Below, piece after piece: positions 8,559 to 17,009 of a stretch of 64,000 nt of DNA. The stretch is from Psychrobacter proteolyticus. GTDB taxonomy: Bacteria > Pseudomonadota > Gammaproteobacteria > Pseudomonadales > Moraxellaceae. How positions within the stretch are numbered: the stretch's first letter is position 1; each line of letters starts with the position of its first letter. The translations under genes were made by a program, and so were the position numbers. The notes under the pieces were generated by a model that did no database searches, had not been told where the DNA came from, and saw only the letters and a program-made list of their open reading frames with translations. The DNA lies in the NCBI RefSeq assembly GCF_003350005.1, contig NZ_QLKS01000002.1:372001-436000 (forward strand), in the 5' to 3' direction.

Positions 8559-9581
8559 ATGAGTAATAATACTGAAGGTAATAAACAGTTTTATATCGCA
8601 ACGGCAAACTTGCTGAACTTTGCGAACCCTAATCGAACTTACTATGAGAATGCCCCAGCTTATAACGATAAAGCCTATAAGCATAAGCTACGAGGTCTTA
8701 CAGATCTGTTGGCTAAAGCGCATGCTGATATTATCGCAGTCCAAGAGGTTTGGGATAGTGATGCATTAAAAGCGTTGGCTGTTTCACTAGGTTTCAAGCC
8801 CGAGCATGCAGTCATTCCACTTGCAAGTAATGATAACGCTAGTATATATACCAAAGGCATGGGTGCACAGAATACACCTGCTGTCGGTATTATCAGCCGA
8901 TTTGAGCAGTTAGAAACCAGTTTGCTAGAAGATATAGCACCAAAAGCCACTATTGATGTACCTGATATCGGTCCTTATCAACGCTTCAACCGTCCTCCAT
9001 TGGTATTACGTGTTGACGCATACGGGCAGCCCATTACTATTATTACAGCGCATCTAAAAAGCAAACGTGCTTTTTTCTTACGTGACGACAATGGTGACCT
9101 ATTAGAAGACATGGAAGATCCAAATATTCGAGTTCGCGCCAAGCTTCGTAGTTTATGTATGCGCGCGGCAGAAGCGGCCTCTATCCGTATGTCTATCATA
9201 GAGCGATTAAAGCATACTCGTGAACCACTGATCCTATTGGGCGATATGAATGATGTTACAGGTAGCGTGACTACTCAGTTGATGACAGAAACTGGGGAAG
9301 TCAATTACGATAAAAGTATGCGTGATGTCGCACTTTTTGATGCCGCTCGTATTCAAGCACGATACGGATGGATGAAGGACGTTGCCTATACCCATATATA
9401 TCAAGGCATGCCAGAAGTTATCGACCAACTGTTTGTCTCAGAAGAGTTCTTACCCAATAGCAAGTTTTCGCTTGGATATGTCGAACGGGTAGATTATTTT
9501 AATGATCATTTGAAGTGGGACTATGCCGATAGAGTCACTGATCATGGTATTATAAGGGCGAAAATAAAACTCAATGATTAA
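8559..9581 (+). CDS. Endonuclease/exonuclease/phosphatase-family protein
   Basis: A 340-aa cytoplasmic enzyme of the EEP fold, a metal-dependent phosphodiesterase family. Motifs in order: TANLLNFANP at the start, AVQEVWD (metal-binding Glu), ITAHLKSKRAFF (His/Lys), LLGDMNDVTGS (Asp/Asn) and a C-terminal VTDHGII (the catalytic Asp-His). The start MSNNTEGNK is chosen because it has a purine-rich site just upstream and lies after a terminator; longer readings would run through that terminator. The substrate is unknown. The family includes DNA-repair nucleases, sphingomyelinase-like and inositol phosphatase-like enzymes; absence of a signal peptide favours an intracellular role. Confidence 0.86.
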   Translation: MSNNTEGNKQFYIATANLLNFANPNRTYYENAPAYNDKAYKHKLRGLTDLLAKAHADIIAVQEVWDSDALKALAVSLGFKPEHAVIPLASNDNASIYTKGMGAQNTPAVGIISRFEQLETSLLEDIAPKATIDVPDIGPYQRFNRPPLVLRVDAYGQPITIITAHLKSKRAFFLRDDNGDLLEDMEDPNIRVRAKLRSLCMRAAEAASIRMSIIERLKHTREPLILLGDMNDVTGSVTTQLMTETGEVNYDKSMRDVALFDAARIQARYGWMKDVAYTHIYQGMPEVIDQLFVSEEFLPNSKFSLGYVERVDYFNDHLKWDYADRVTDHGIIRAKIKLND

Positions 9582-9710
9582 CTTCATAAATTTAGACGGT
9601 TGCCTCTATTAAATTACTGATTGTCGTATTATTTTTTAACCTATTCATGCCCTTGCTTGATAGTGTGCAAGCGTTTATTATGCCTCTTCATTGAATATAG
9701 TAGTGATAAT

Positions 9711-9733
9711 ATTGGCTTTACATTTTAGCCAAT
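9711..9733. promoter_or_regulatory. Operator-like inverted repeat upstream of the TetR gene
   Basis: ATTGGCT, a 9-bp spacer, then AGCCAAT: perfect 7-bp arms over 23 bp, 85 bp before the tetR-family ATG. Size and position fit an autoregulatory TetR operator. This is inference from position only. Confidence 0.4.
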
Positions 9734-9817
9734 GATGATTCACCTTCTATTTAAGAATAACTATCATTCGATGAAGATTGTTTTTATAAAATAGGGCGTA
9801 ACATTAAGAGATTTATA

Positions 9818-10510
9818 ATGAGTGATAACAAAGACGAAAAGATTGAAGATGTGTTGGTAGATTCAGAATTGGCAAAAAAGCTTGTACCTAATAAGTTTAA
9901 GTTTACTAGCCAGCAAGGTCGTGCACGTCGACAAAAGCTATTGGCAGGTGCCAAAAAACTGAGCGAAACACATGCTATTAACGATATTACGTTAGCAGCT
10001 GTGTGTGAGGAAGCTGGCATACCGAGAGCTTCTGCTTACCACTTTTTCCCTAATATCGAAGCAATATTTTTAGCATTGCGTTTTTTAAATGCAATTGAAA
10101 TATTAGAGATAGTAGAAACTGTTGATATTGGTAACTATGATAGATGGCAGGGTTACTTAACAGCACTCATTGATCGCTGTGTCACTATATTTCATAATGA
10201 CAAGACAAAAGCCAAACTTATCTATGATACCAACACACCTGATTTTGAAGGTGATAGCTTCGGTGAGGATATGGATCATCAAATCGTTGATCTGGTCTAT
10301 AAGCGTTTGTCAGAGCGTTATGAGATGCCAAACTTTGATGATATCCAAAACACGTTATTGATTGCTTATAGTATTGTTAATGCTATATTTACCTTGTCTT
10401 ATCGTCGTCATCAGAGTATTACTGAGGACTACATTCAAGAAGCAAATACTGCATTTATCGCCTATTTACGTTGCTACCTACCAGAAAAATTACCACGTAA
10501 AAACCGCTAA
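9818..10510 (+). CDS. TetR-family transcriptional regulator
   Basis: A 230-aa protein with an N-terminal TetR-type helix-turn-helix at about residues 45-95. RRQKLLAGAKKL is helix 1, DITLAAVCEEAGI the first part of the HTH and PRASAYHFFPNIEAIFLAL the recognition helix region with its typical Tyr-His-Phe-Phe ending. The C-terminal ligand domain is helical and unassigned. A 35-residue charged extension precedes the HTH. An inverted repeat at 9711 is a candidate operator. Targets are unknown; the upstream EEP gene is the nearest co-directional candidate. It converges on the secreted 256-aa gene, separated by a strong bidirectional terminator. Confidence 0.88.
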   Translation: MSDNKDEKIEDVLVDSELAKKLVPNKFKFTSQQGRARRQKLLAGAKKLSETHAINDITLAAVCEEAGIPRASAYHFFPNIEAIFLALRFLNAIEILEIVETVDIGNYDRWQGYLTALIDRCVTIFHNDKTKAKLIYDTNTPDFEGDSFGEDMDHQIVDLVYKRLSERYEMPNFDDIQNTLLIAYSIVNAIFTLSYRRHQSITEDYIQEANTAFIAYLRCYLPEKLPRKNR

Positions 10511-10520
10511 TTGAACTCGA

Positions 10521-10571
10521 ATTAGACGCGAAAAAGCCGACAAATATGTCGGCTTTTTCGCGTCTAATTTT
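10521..10571. terminator. Bidirectional terminator with a perfect 22-bp stem
   Basis: ATTAGACGCGAAAAAGCCGACA (10521-10542) pairs perfectly with 10547-10568 across a 4-nt loop. T runs lie inside and after the stem on both strands. It separates the convergent tetR-family gene and the 256-aa secreted protein gene. Confidence 0.9.
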
Positions 10572-10626
10572 TAGCATAAGATTGAAAGTAATAGAGAGTG
10601 ATATTTCTAATAAAACAGCGATTATT

Positions 10627-11397
10627 CTAACGGTTAGATGTCAAATCTTGTCCATGGCAAGTATCATTGCTCGCGTCTAAAGGCGAGTACTGTTTATGAT
10701 AACTGACTATTGACTTCTCTAGCGTTACATTGGTCTGTGAGTCATTGGCATTGACATAAGCTTCGCGGGCCTGCTCAAGCCAACGGTCTGCCATGCGAAA
10801 ATGCATACCAGATTCGCGCCAGCCTCGTGCGCATTGATTGGTCGCAGCCCAAATCAAAGCGACTTCACTAAATGCCATTTCACGTGGTGCTGACGCTATG
10901 CCATCACCGTCTTTGAGTGCGCTTAAAGTTGCCCATAGATCAGAACGCATTAAGGTAGATGGAATGTCTTGATGCAAATCCAAGGCTTGTACCGTGTCAT
11001 TATCTAGCGCTTGCAATATAGGCTCTGCCATTTCTAACGCAACTTGACCAACAGATGAGCGGCTATTCATACTGTCTTGATGAATGGCATAATTCAACCA
11101 GGCTTGCGCTTTATAAGCGAAATACTGCTGAGCTGCTGTCTTGTCTTTTTGTTGATAGGGTTGTAATTGCGCTACCATACAGTTTAAAAGGCGCTGTTGT
11201 TCGCTTTGATATCTATAAGAGTGTGCTTGAGTCTGACTATCATCGCGGCAATATTCAACCATGCTAGTTGAGTTGGCCACTTGGACAGGCTCACTCTCAG
11301 CTAAAGCAGGCTGCATAAAGGTTAATGAAAATAAAGCTGATAGTGTAACGCATACTGAGCGCTTGAAAGGTGCTGCTTTGATGACTGAATCAAACAT
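10627..11397 (-). CDS. Secreted helical protein downstream of the giant outer-membrane protein
   Basis: A 256-aa protein with a signal peptide (hydrophobic core near residues 15-30, cleavage near MQPALAES). AAGG precedes the ATG at proper distance. The mature part is mostly alpha-helical with Gln- and Ala-rich segments and about five cysteines (for example VEYCRDD, RLLNCMV, TNQCARGW, NDTCHGQ) that could form disulfides. The stretch FAYKAQAWLNYAIHQDS resembles the helical region found ahead of OmpA-like domains in some gammaproteobacterial envelope proteins, but no OmpA domain is present here. It lies 145 bp downstream of the 1775-aa gene on the same strand and may be an accessory subunit. Function not recognised. 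Confidence 0.72.
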   Translation of the reverse strand: MFDSVIKAAPFKRSVCVTLSALFSLTFMQPALAESEPVQVANSTSMVEYCRDDSQTQAHSYRYQSEQQRLLNCMVAQLQPYQQKDKTAAQQYFAYKAQAWLNYAIHQDSMNSRSSVGQVALEMAEPILQALDNDTVQALDLHQDIPSTLMRSDLWATLSALKDGDGIASAPREMAFSEVALIWAATNQCARGWRESGMHFRMADRWLEQAREAYVNANDSQTNVTLEKSIVSYHKQYSPLDASNDTCHGQDLTSNR

Positions 11398-11501
11398 GGT
11401 GTAAACCTTATGTTAAGGTAATAAACGTTGGTATTACTTACCATTACTAGGGCTGACCTAATTGTTTATTGAATGACAAAATAATTCATCATAAGACAAT
11501 C

Positions 11502-11539
11502 ATGATACTGTTATAAGGTTGTACTTACGACAGTATCAT
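11502..11539 (-). other. Hairpin immediately after the giant outer-membrane protein gene
   Basis: ATGATACTGT (11502-11511) and ACAGTATCAT (11530-11539) form a perfect 10-bp stem with a second inner TAAG/CTTA stem. It begins 3 bp after the stop codon in the transcribed (minus) direction. No U tract follows, so it is not a classical terminator; it may protect or separate mRNA segments. Confidence 0.6.
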
Positions 11540-11542
11540 CAA

Positions 11543-14500
11543 TTAAAATGCAGAATTGCTGCTTAGACGCTGGTTCTTACGAGGGTCTTCACGTTTAAAT
11601 AAGTCTTCATCGAACTTAAAGCGCAATCTGAAGTAAGCACCTTGCTGAGTACTGTCGTCATAAGCAATATCTTCATCTTCAAAGCCCATGAAGTTATAAC
11701 CAAGTGATAACCAAAGGTTGGTCATAGGGCTATAACCCACTTCTGCACCAAGCATATAAGCTAAGTCATTTGCCTGATCATTCCAGTAAGTACCTGCTTG
11801 CAATCCAATATCCCAGCGCTCACTAATATCATAAAGACCGCGGCCATAAACAGCGTGAGCCGTGTTATTGCTGGTTAAGCTGTCTGCTTCGTATTCTGTA
11901 TACTTACCAGCATAACGTCCAGACAACGTCAACGGACGCGTAGGATGGTAATTACCATTCCATGACCAAATCATGGTATCTTTTTGATAAACATCATCGC
12001 CAGTATTATTATCATCCAAACGATATTCGAATTTTGCAAGCATATCTAACTGATTGCTATCGTAGTCACGATACGCAGCACCTAGCTGAAAACGATTGAT
12101 AGTGCGATCGCCATCACTATAGTCAGTACGTGAGTAGATATCTTTGGCTAAGAAGGTAACCTCATCAGTATAGCGATAGGCGATACCAGCACTACCAAGT
12201 AGCGTATCACTTGTTTCACCCCAACGTTTTTCAAAACGTCCTGATGCTTTATAATTCTCTTTAGCAAGATATTCAACACCGATACCTGCCGCTGTTGCAG
12301 TGTTACTTTCTTCACCTTCGAGAGATTCGACACGCTCAAATAAAGTATTTAAAGTTAGCCCTTCTTGAACATACCACTTGTTTTTTAGACCAATAGCTGC
12401 TTCTGCCTCACGTGCACTAATGGCATCGCGCATGCGGTATTCGCTATAAACCTTACCATCTTTCATGTAAGTCGCGTCAAAACCAACAGTGGTACGTTGA
12501 CGCTCATCTGTATCATCAAGACCATAAGTGCCAGATAGGCTGTTGATCAAATCATGACGAGCGTATAGACGACCCAAGTCCCCAAGCGCTGTCTCACCAC
12601 CGATAGAAGTTGCATTACGTGAGCTATTTTCGATATCTTGCTCATACTCTGCAAATACCAAGCTGTTATTCAACTTAGGTAGACGAGAGGTAATACGAGC
12701 ACGAACAGTCGTACCTTCAATATCTTCTTCAGCGTTACTAACGCTGCTCAACGCTGACTGATTGATGATGTCATCATTAAACAAAGTGTCGTCTGTAATA
12801 TCTACAACGTCTGTCGCGGCTTGAGTATTACGTGAGGCAGCAGTCGCGTCTTGTTTGTAATAACGAACCCCAATTTCACCAACGATGTTTTCACTTAAAC
12901 GATGCTCAACGCTTGCTTGCACGCCTTCGCGGCTAGCGTCAGTAGTATGCTCTTCTGTGCGTATGCCTTCTAATTTCAGCGCTGTTTTTTTGTCGTTGAA
13001 TGTATGGATGACTTCTACGCCAGACTCCGTACGTCCAGCAGTAAGCGGTGATGCACCAGTGACAAAACCTTTATCTGCATCATTGTAATAAGCCTTGGCA
13101 CGCGTGTCTTTCTTATTATCAAAGTCAAGCTCGACACGTAAGGCATTGCCCTCAACATTGTTATCGTCTAATTCTGTGGTATTGATCTGATTACTTGGCT
13201 GAAAATTTGGGTTCTCAGCTTTGTTCATCGCATATTCAGCGACTAGCTTCAGCTTATCATTGAATTTAACAACACTGTTAACACTAGCCAACTCTTCTTT
13301 GTTCATTGGGTCATCGCTATTCACATAGCTACCACCGATGGCGACTTTGTTCGTTAGTTGCTGCTTCGCTGCAATACCACCGACGAAGTAATCTTCACCG
13401 CCTTCATCAACTTCGACAGTGACACGGATATAGATAGGATTGCCTTCGATATCTTGACTAGCAATCGGTGCCGTCAAGAATAAGCTACGGCTGATAGGGT
13501 CAATCTCATAATCAGCAAAGCGAGTAAGCGCCTCACGATTGATAATCAACCCAGGGTTGTTGGCGTCACGAGTAATAACTTCAACCGTTTCAGAGTTTTC
13601 TAATACCGCATCGAAGTTCTCAGCCAATGGATATGGGCCTGAAATGCCCAAACCACGAGTCTCATTTACCCGTTGGCTAGTACTGGTTTCTGCTAAAAAG
13701 GCAGTAACGCGAGTATTGCTATCTTCAAATTGAGCTTTTAGACCAGTTAATGTGCGGTTGTATTGACCAAGCTTGATGCCTTCGTCGTCATCAATCTGAG
13801 TTTTCAAATCACCATACATAGCGAACGAACGACCTTTATCAAGGCGCACGTAAAGCTTGCTAGTAGACTGAGCATCGAAGCCTTTAGCTGATGAGTCGCC
13901 ATAGACAGGATAGTATTCACCCGGCTCGATATCACGGAACAAACGCTCGCCTTTTTTATCACTATCATAAGCAAGCGTTAGCAGGTAGTCGCCGCGCACT
14001 TTTCCTTTTAGGAACATTGCGGCACGACCAGAAGCTGTGTAATCATCACCACCAGCAAAGTCATTTAGCTCTTGCTCAAATGCACCTTGAGCATCGGTAA
14101 TGCTGCTACCGTCAAAGTCTTTTAGTGAAATAGCACCTTCTATAATACCAACAGAAAGTAGTGGACGTAGTTGAGCTGTAAACTGTAACGGAATGATTTG
14201 TTTGCTGCTACCAGTGTCAATTACTAGCTCGCCCTTACCTGGTACGCTAGGTGCAGTTACGGGTATTAACAGCTCACCACCTGATACAGTCACTTGGGTG
14301 CCAGCTTGATCTTTGCTGCTGTCTTCCAAATTGATACGACCGATATTAGTATCAAGCGTAAGAGAAGTAGTACCAATATAAGGGCGATTATCGCGATCTT
14401 TTAGGCTGATGACGACTTGGTATTCACTAATACCGTCAGCTGGAACTAACTGTGCTTGAGTACGGTAGTCGATAGCTTGTAGGCTGTCAGGAGTTAGTAC

Positions 14501-16870
14501 TTTAATCGTCTGCTCAGAGATGATCTGACCATTTATATCAGTCGCAACACCGCGTAAGGTGTTCTTGCCGCGCTGTAAATCAACAGCATAGTAATCGAAA
14601 GCCGTTACATTCTGTTTTTCTTGCTCAGCAGTTTTACCTATTTTTTGTTCTGATACAGCTTTGCCGTTGGCATATAGTGTGAACACAGACCCAAGCGGTG
14701 CCTGAACCTGTACCATTTGTTTATAAGTGCTAAGCTGCTGACCTTCGTTTAGGTTAATGAAGGCAACATCGTTACTCGCCACTTCTTTTAAGTATTCTTC
14801 GAGCTCTTTTTCTACTGGTGGAGCAACAGTGGTTACCGTCATGTCAACACGGCTATCTACTGGATTGACCATGTCATTAACGATAGCCGAATCACAACTA
14901 TTACCAAGGTCTAAGTCACCATTAATGTTACAACCACTAGCATCTACATTATCGGTAGTATCGGTATCATAGTCAGGATCCAAAGTCAGTTCGGTTTTTA
15001 CCGCTTGCTCTAACGTGTCATTTTTAGCTTCTACTAATTTGCTACGAGCAATTAGCTCAGCGTTTAAGCGCTCAGTGCTATCTGCCATGCCACCAACGAT
15101 TGCAAAATCTGCACGATGCAGTTCACCGTATTTCAAATCAACAAAACGACTACCGGCATCACCAGCATTGCGATTGCTTTGAGTGACCAGTTCAGTTTCT
15201 CTAGGAATGGTAGTACGATCGACCTTTAGTACGTGTGTTTTTGCACTGATACCATAGAAGTTATATTTACCTTCAGGATCAGTCACGATGAAGTTGCCGT
15301 TCTCCATATAGATACGTACACCAGCGACACCCAGCTCGCCATCTTCTTTTTGCTGAATACCATCGCGGTTGATATCGTGATAGACCTTACCTACGATAAT
15401 ACCATCGGTATTCATCACGCCGCGGCTTACTTCGACAGGCCACTGCGCTTCTCTTGATGTCAATGTATTGTTGCTGTCATCACGACCGTATGCAGTCGCG
15501 CGATTGATACCATCGCCGCCTAGTGATGACGCACCGATGAGCACACGATAAGTAATTTTTTTACTTTCGCCAACTGCCATGTTTCCTAAGTTCAATACCT
15601 GATATTTACCATCAGCTTTAAACTCGGTAGTCTGTGCTTGATTGATATCAAGATTAGTCGTTGGACTAACACGTACACTGTTCTCAACGTAGTCAAAACC
15701 ACGTGGTAAAGCGTCTTTTAGTTGTACATCGTAAGCAGTCGATTTGCCGTTATTGGTAATATCGATGGTATAGCTGACATAATCACCAAGCTCTGCAGTT
15801 TTGACATCGCTTTCTTTAGTGACGACTAGGCTTGCATTATTATCGATGATGTTTACTTGAGAGCTCAGATCATCGATACGTACAGTAAAATCGCTATCAT
15901 TTGGTAGCTGATCAGCACCTGTGCCAACAGAAGGAGCAATACAAGCTGTTAACTCAGCAGTCAACGTATCGTCGACCAATGTCTGAATCAGTTTATCGTC
16001 AATAGCATTGGCATTATTCTGTGTTGGTGCAGATAAGTGATATTTGCCTGTATTATTACCAGTTTCAATTCCTTTAAGAGAGTAGGTATCACCAGTCATT
16101 GGCGACTTAACAGTAATCCATACTTGATCAGGTTTATCAGATTGCACGTTACACTGCGCGTAACTGGCATCAATATAAACGTTGTCCCCGATTTGCGAGG
16201 TGGTTTTAGTACCGTCAAATTGAGGGGTGGTAAAGTTGATTTTAGGTTCAACAATAACCAGTCTGTCAATTGCTTCAACAGCCGCGATGGATGGATCTTC
16301 TAATATGATAGCGCCAATCTTCACATCAGCGGTATCGCCATCTTCACCGTCAGCATCTGATAGAGCCTGTACGATAAGCTGAATACTCTCACTCTGACCA
16401 AGTTTGATCTGAGCGCTCAGGTTATCGAGCATGATTTGTCGATCTTCTGAATCGACTTCTCCGTTATTATTAAGATCTTGATAGACCTTTAAATTAGAAA
16501 CAGTTGGTGATATAGCAAGTGTCAATTCAACAGTCTGATCACTATAGCTGGTGTTACTCAGTACGTTGACCCAACTTACCTGTGTATTAGGCATGACTGT
16601 ACGTAAAGCATGCTGAGTCAAACTGATACCATATTCAGGTAAATTTGAGGCTTTTACTTGTACTTGGTTTGAGTCAGTACTGATAGTCGTGCTGGTCTCA
16701 CTGTCAACGTTGTAGCTGGCTTGAGCAGTATTGCTGATCAGCTGTACCAATGTATCAGTTGCAGCAGATGCGGTATTTGATTGCATAAGCAACATTGCAA
16801 ATGACAGCGCAGAGATCTTCGCTGTAGGCAACGTAGCACGATTAGACAGTGTCATTAAAGATTTAGTCAT
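11543..16870 (-). CDS. Giant outer-membrane protein with DUF11, SdrD-like and large beta-barrel regions
   Basis: A 1775-aa protein starting at the ATG preceded by GGATAAG; a TTG five codons earlier lies within that site. Order: signal peptide 1-36; a beta-sandwich region 37-340 with a calcium-loop-like DLNNNGEVDSED (132-143); a DUF11-like domain about 345-480 (LVVTKESDV, GDYVSYTIDITNNG); an SdrD_B-like domain about 488-590 with DINRDGIQQKED (499-510); a charged helical linker; a short loop bounded by Cys647 and Cys659; two more Ig/invasin-like regions to about 900. Then come some 850 residues of alternating polar/aromatic strands rich in Tyr, Asp and Arg (YPVYGDSSAKGFDAQS, FVGGIAAKQQL, LGAEVGYSPMTNLWLSLGY), typical of a very large outer-membrane barrel. 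The last strand GAYFRLRFKF fits a BAM-type beta signal. Role is inferred: surface anchor, adhesin or exporter for its neighbours. Confidence 0.78.
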   Translation of the reverse strand: MTKSLMTLSNRATLPTAKISALSFAMLLMQSNTASAATDTLVQLISNTAQASYNVDSETSTTISTDSNQVQVKASNLPEYGISLTQHALRTVMPNTQVSWVNVLSNTSYSDQTVELTLAISPTVSNLKVYQDLNNNGEVDSEDRQIMLDNLSAQIKLGQSESIQLIVQALSDADGEDGDTADVKIGAIILEDPSIAAVEAIDRLVIVEPKINFTTPQFDGTKTTSQIGDNVYIDASYAQCNVQSDKPDQVWITVKSPMTGDTYSLKGIETGNNTGKYHLSAPTQNNANAIDDKLIQTLVDDTLTAELTACIAPSVGTGADQLPNDSDFTVRIDDLSSQVNIIDNNASLVVTKESDVKTAELGDYVSYTIDITNNGKSTAYDVQLKDALPRGFDYVENSVRVSPTTNLDINQAQTTEFKADGKYQVLNLGNMAVGESKKITYRVLIGASSLGGDGINRATAYGRDDSNNTLTSREAQWPVEVSRGVMNTDGIIVGKVYHDINRDGIQQKEDGELGVAGVRIYMENGNFIVTDPEGKYNFYGISAKTHVLKVDRTTIPRETELVTQSNRNAGDAGSRFVDLKYGELHRADFAIVGGMADSTERLNAELIARSKLVEAKNDTLEQAVKTELTLDPDYDTDTTDNVDASGCNINGDLDLGNSCDSAIVNDMVNPVDSRVDMTVTTVAPPVEKELEEYLKEVASNDVAFINLNEGQQLSTYKQMVQVQAPLGSVFTLYANGKAVSEQKIGKTAEQEKQNVTAFDYYAVDLQRGKNTLRGVATDINGQIISEQTIKVLTPDSLQAIDYRTQAQLVPADGISEYQVVISLKDRDNRPYIGTTSLTLDTNIGRINLEDSSKDQAGTQVTVSGGELLIPVTAPSVPGKGELVIDTGSSKQIIPLQFTAQLRPLLSVGIIEGAISLKDFDGSSITDAQGAFEQELNDFAGGDDYTASGRAAMFLKGKVRGDYLLTLAYDSDKKGERLFRDIEPGEYYPVYGDSSAKGFDAQSTSKLYVRLDKGRSFAMYGDLKTQIDDDEGIKLGQYNRTLTGLKAQFEDSNTRVTAFLAETSTSQRVNETRGLGISGPYPLAENFDAVLENSETVEVITRDANNPGLIINREALTRFADYEIDPISRSLFLTAPIASQDIEGNPIYIRVTVEVDEGGEDYFVGGIAAKQQLTNKVAIGGSYVNSDDPMNKEELASVNSVVKFNDKLKLVAEYAMNKAENPNFQPSNQINTTELDDNNVEGNALRVELDFDNKKDTRAKAYYNDADKGFVTGASPLTAGRTESGVEVIHTFNDKKTALKLEGIRTEEHTTDASREGVQASVEHRLSENIVGEIGVRYYKQDATAASRNTQAATDVVDITDDTLFNDDIINQSALSSVSNAEEDIEGTTVRARITSRLPKLNNSLVFAEYEQDIENSSRNATSIGGETALGDLGRLYARHDLINSLSGTYGLDDTDERQRTTVGFDATYMKDGKVYSEYRMRDAISAREAEAAIGLKNKWYVQEGLTLNTLFERVESLEGEESNTATAAGIGVEYLAKENYKASGRFEKRWGETSDTLLGSAGIAYRYTDEVTFLAKDIYSRTDYSDGDRTINRFQLGAAYRDYDSNQLDMLAKFEYRLDDNNTGDDVYQKDTMIWSWNGNYHPTRPLTLSGRYAGKYTEYEADSLTSNNTAHAVYGRGLYDISERWDIGLQAGTYWNDQANDLAYMLGAEVGYSPMTNLWLSLGYNFMGFEDEDIAYDDSTQQGAYFRLRFKFDEDLFKREDPRKNQRLSSNSAF

Positions 16871-16913
16871 ATGTCGCTTATCCAATAAAATATAAAGGGG
16901 TAGAGTAGTAACT

Positions 16914-16954
16914 CTCCAGCTTGGCTAATCAAAATCGATTAGGTCAAGCTGGAG
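16914..16954 (-). other. Long imperfect intercistronic hairpin
   Basis: CTCCAGCTTGG and CTAATC on one arm pair with GATTAG and CAAGCTGGAG on the other: about 16 bp with a small bulge and a 6-nt loop. It lies between the 702-aa and 1775-aa genes, 44 bp upstream of the latter's ATG. There is no U tract. Confidence 0.65.
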
Positions 16955-16958
16955 CATT

Positions 16959-16990
16959 AGTCTATAAGCGTCTCGTGAAGCTTATAGACT
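16959..16990 (-). other. Perfect 11-bp intercistronic hairpin
   Basis: AGTCTATAAGC (16959-16969) and GCTTATAGACT (16980-16990) form a perfect stem with a 10-nt loop, 20 bp after the 702-aa gene's stop and adjacent to a second hairpin. No U tract follows, so attenuation or mRNA processing is more likely than simple termination. Confidence 0.65.
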
Positions 16991-17009
16991 TTGAAATATT
17001 AAATATAAA

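Noticed and set aside
11543-16870. TonB-dependent receptor or fimbrial usher for the giant protein
   Set aside because: No TonB box or plug pattern and no usher/chaperone/pilin genes nearby; barrel class left open.
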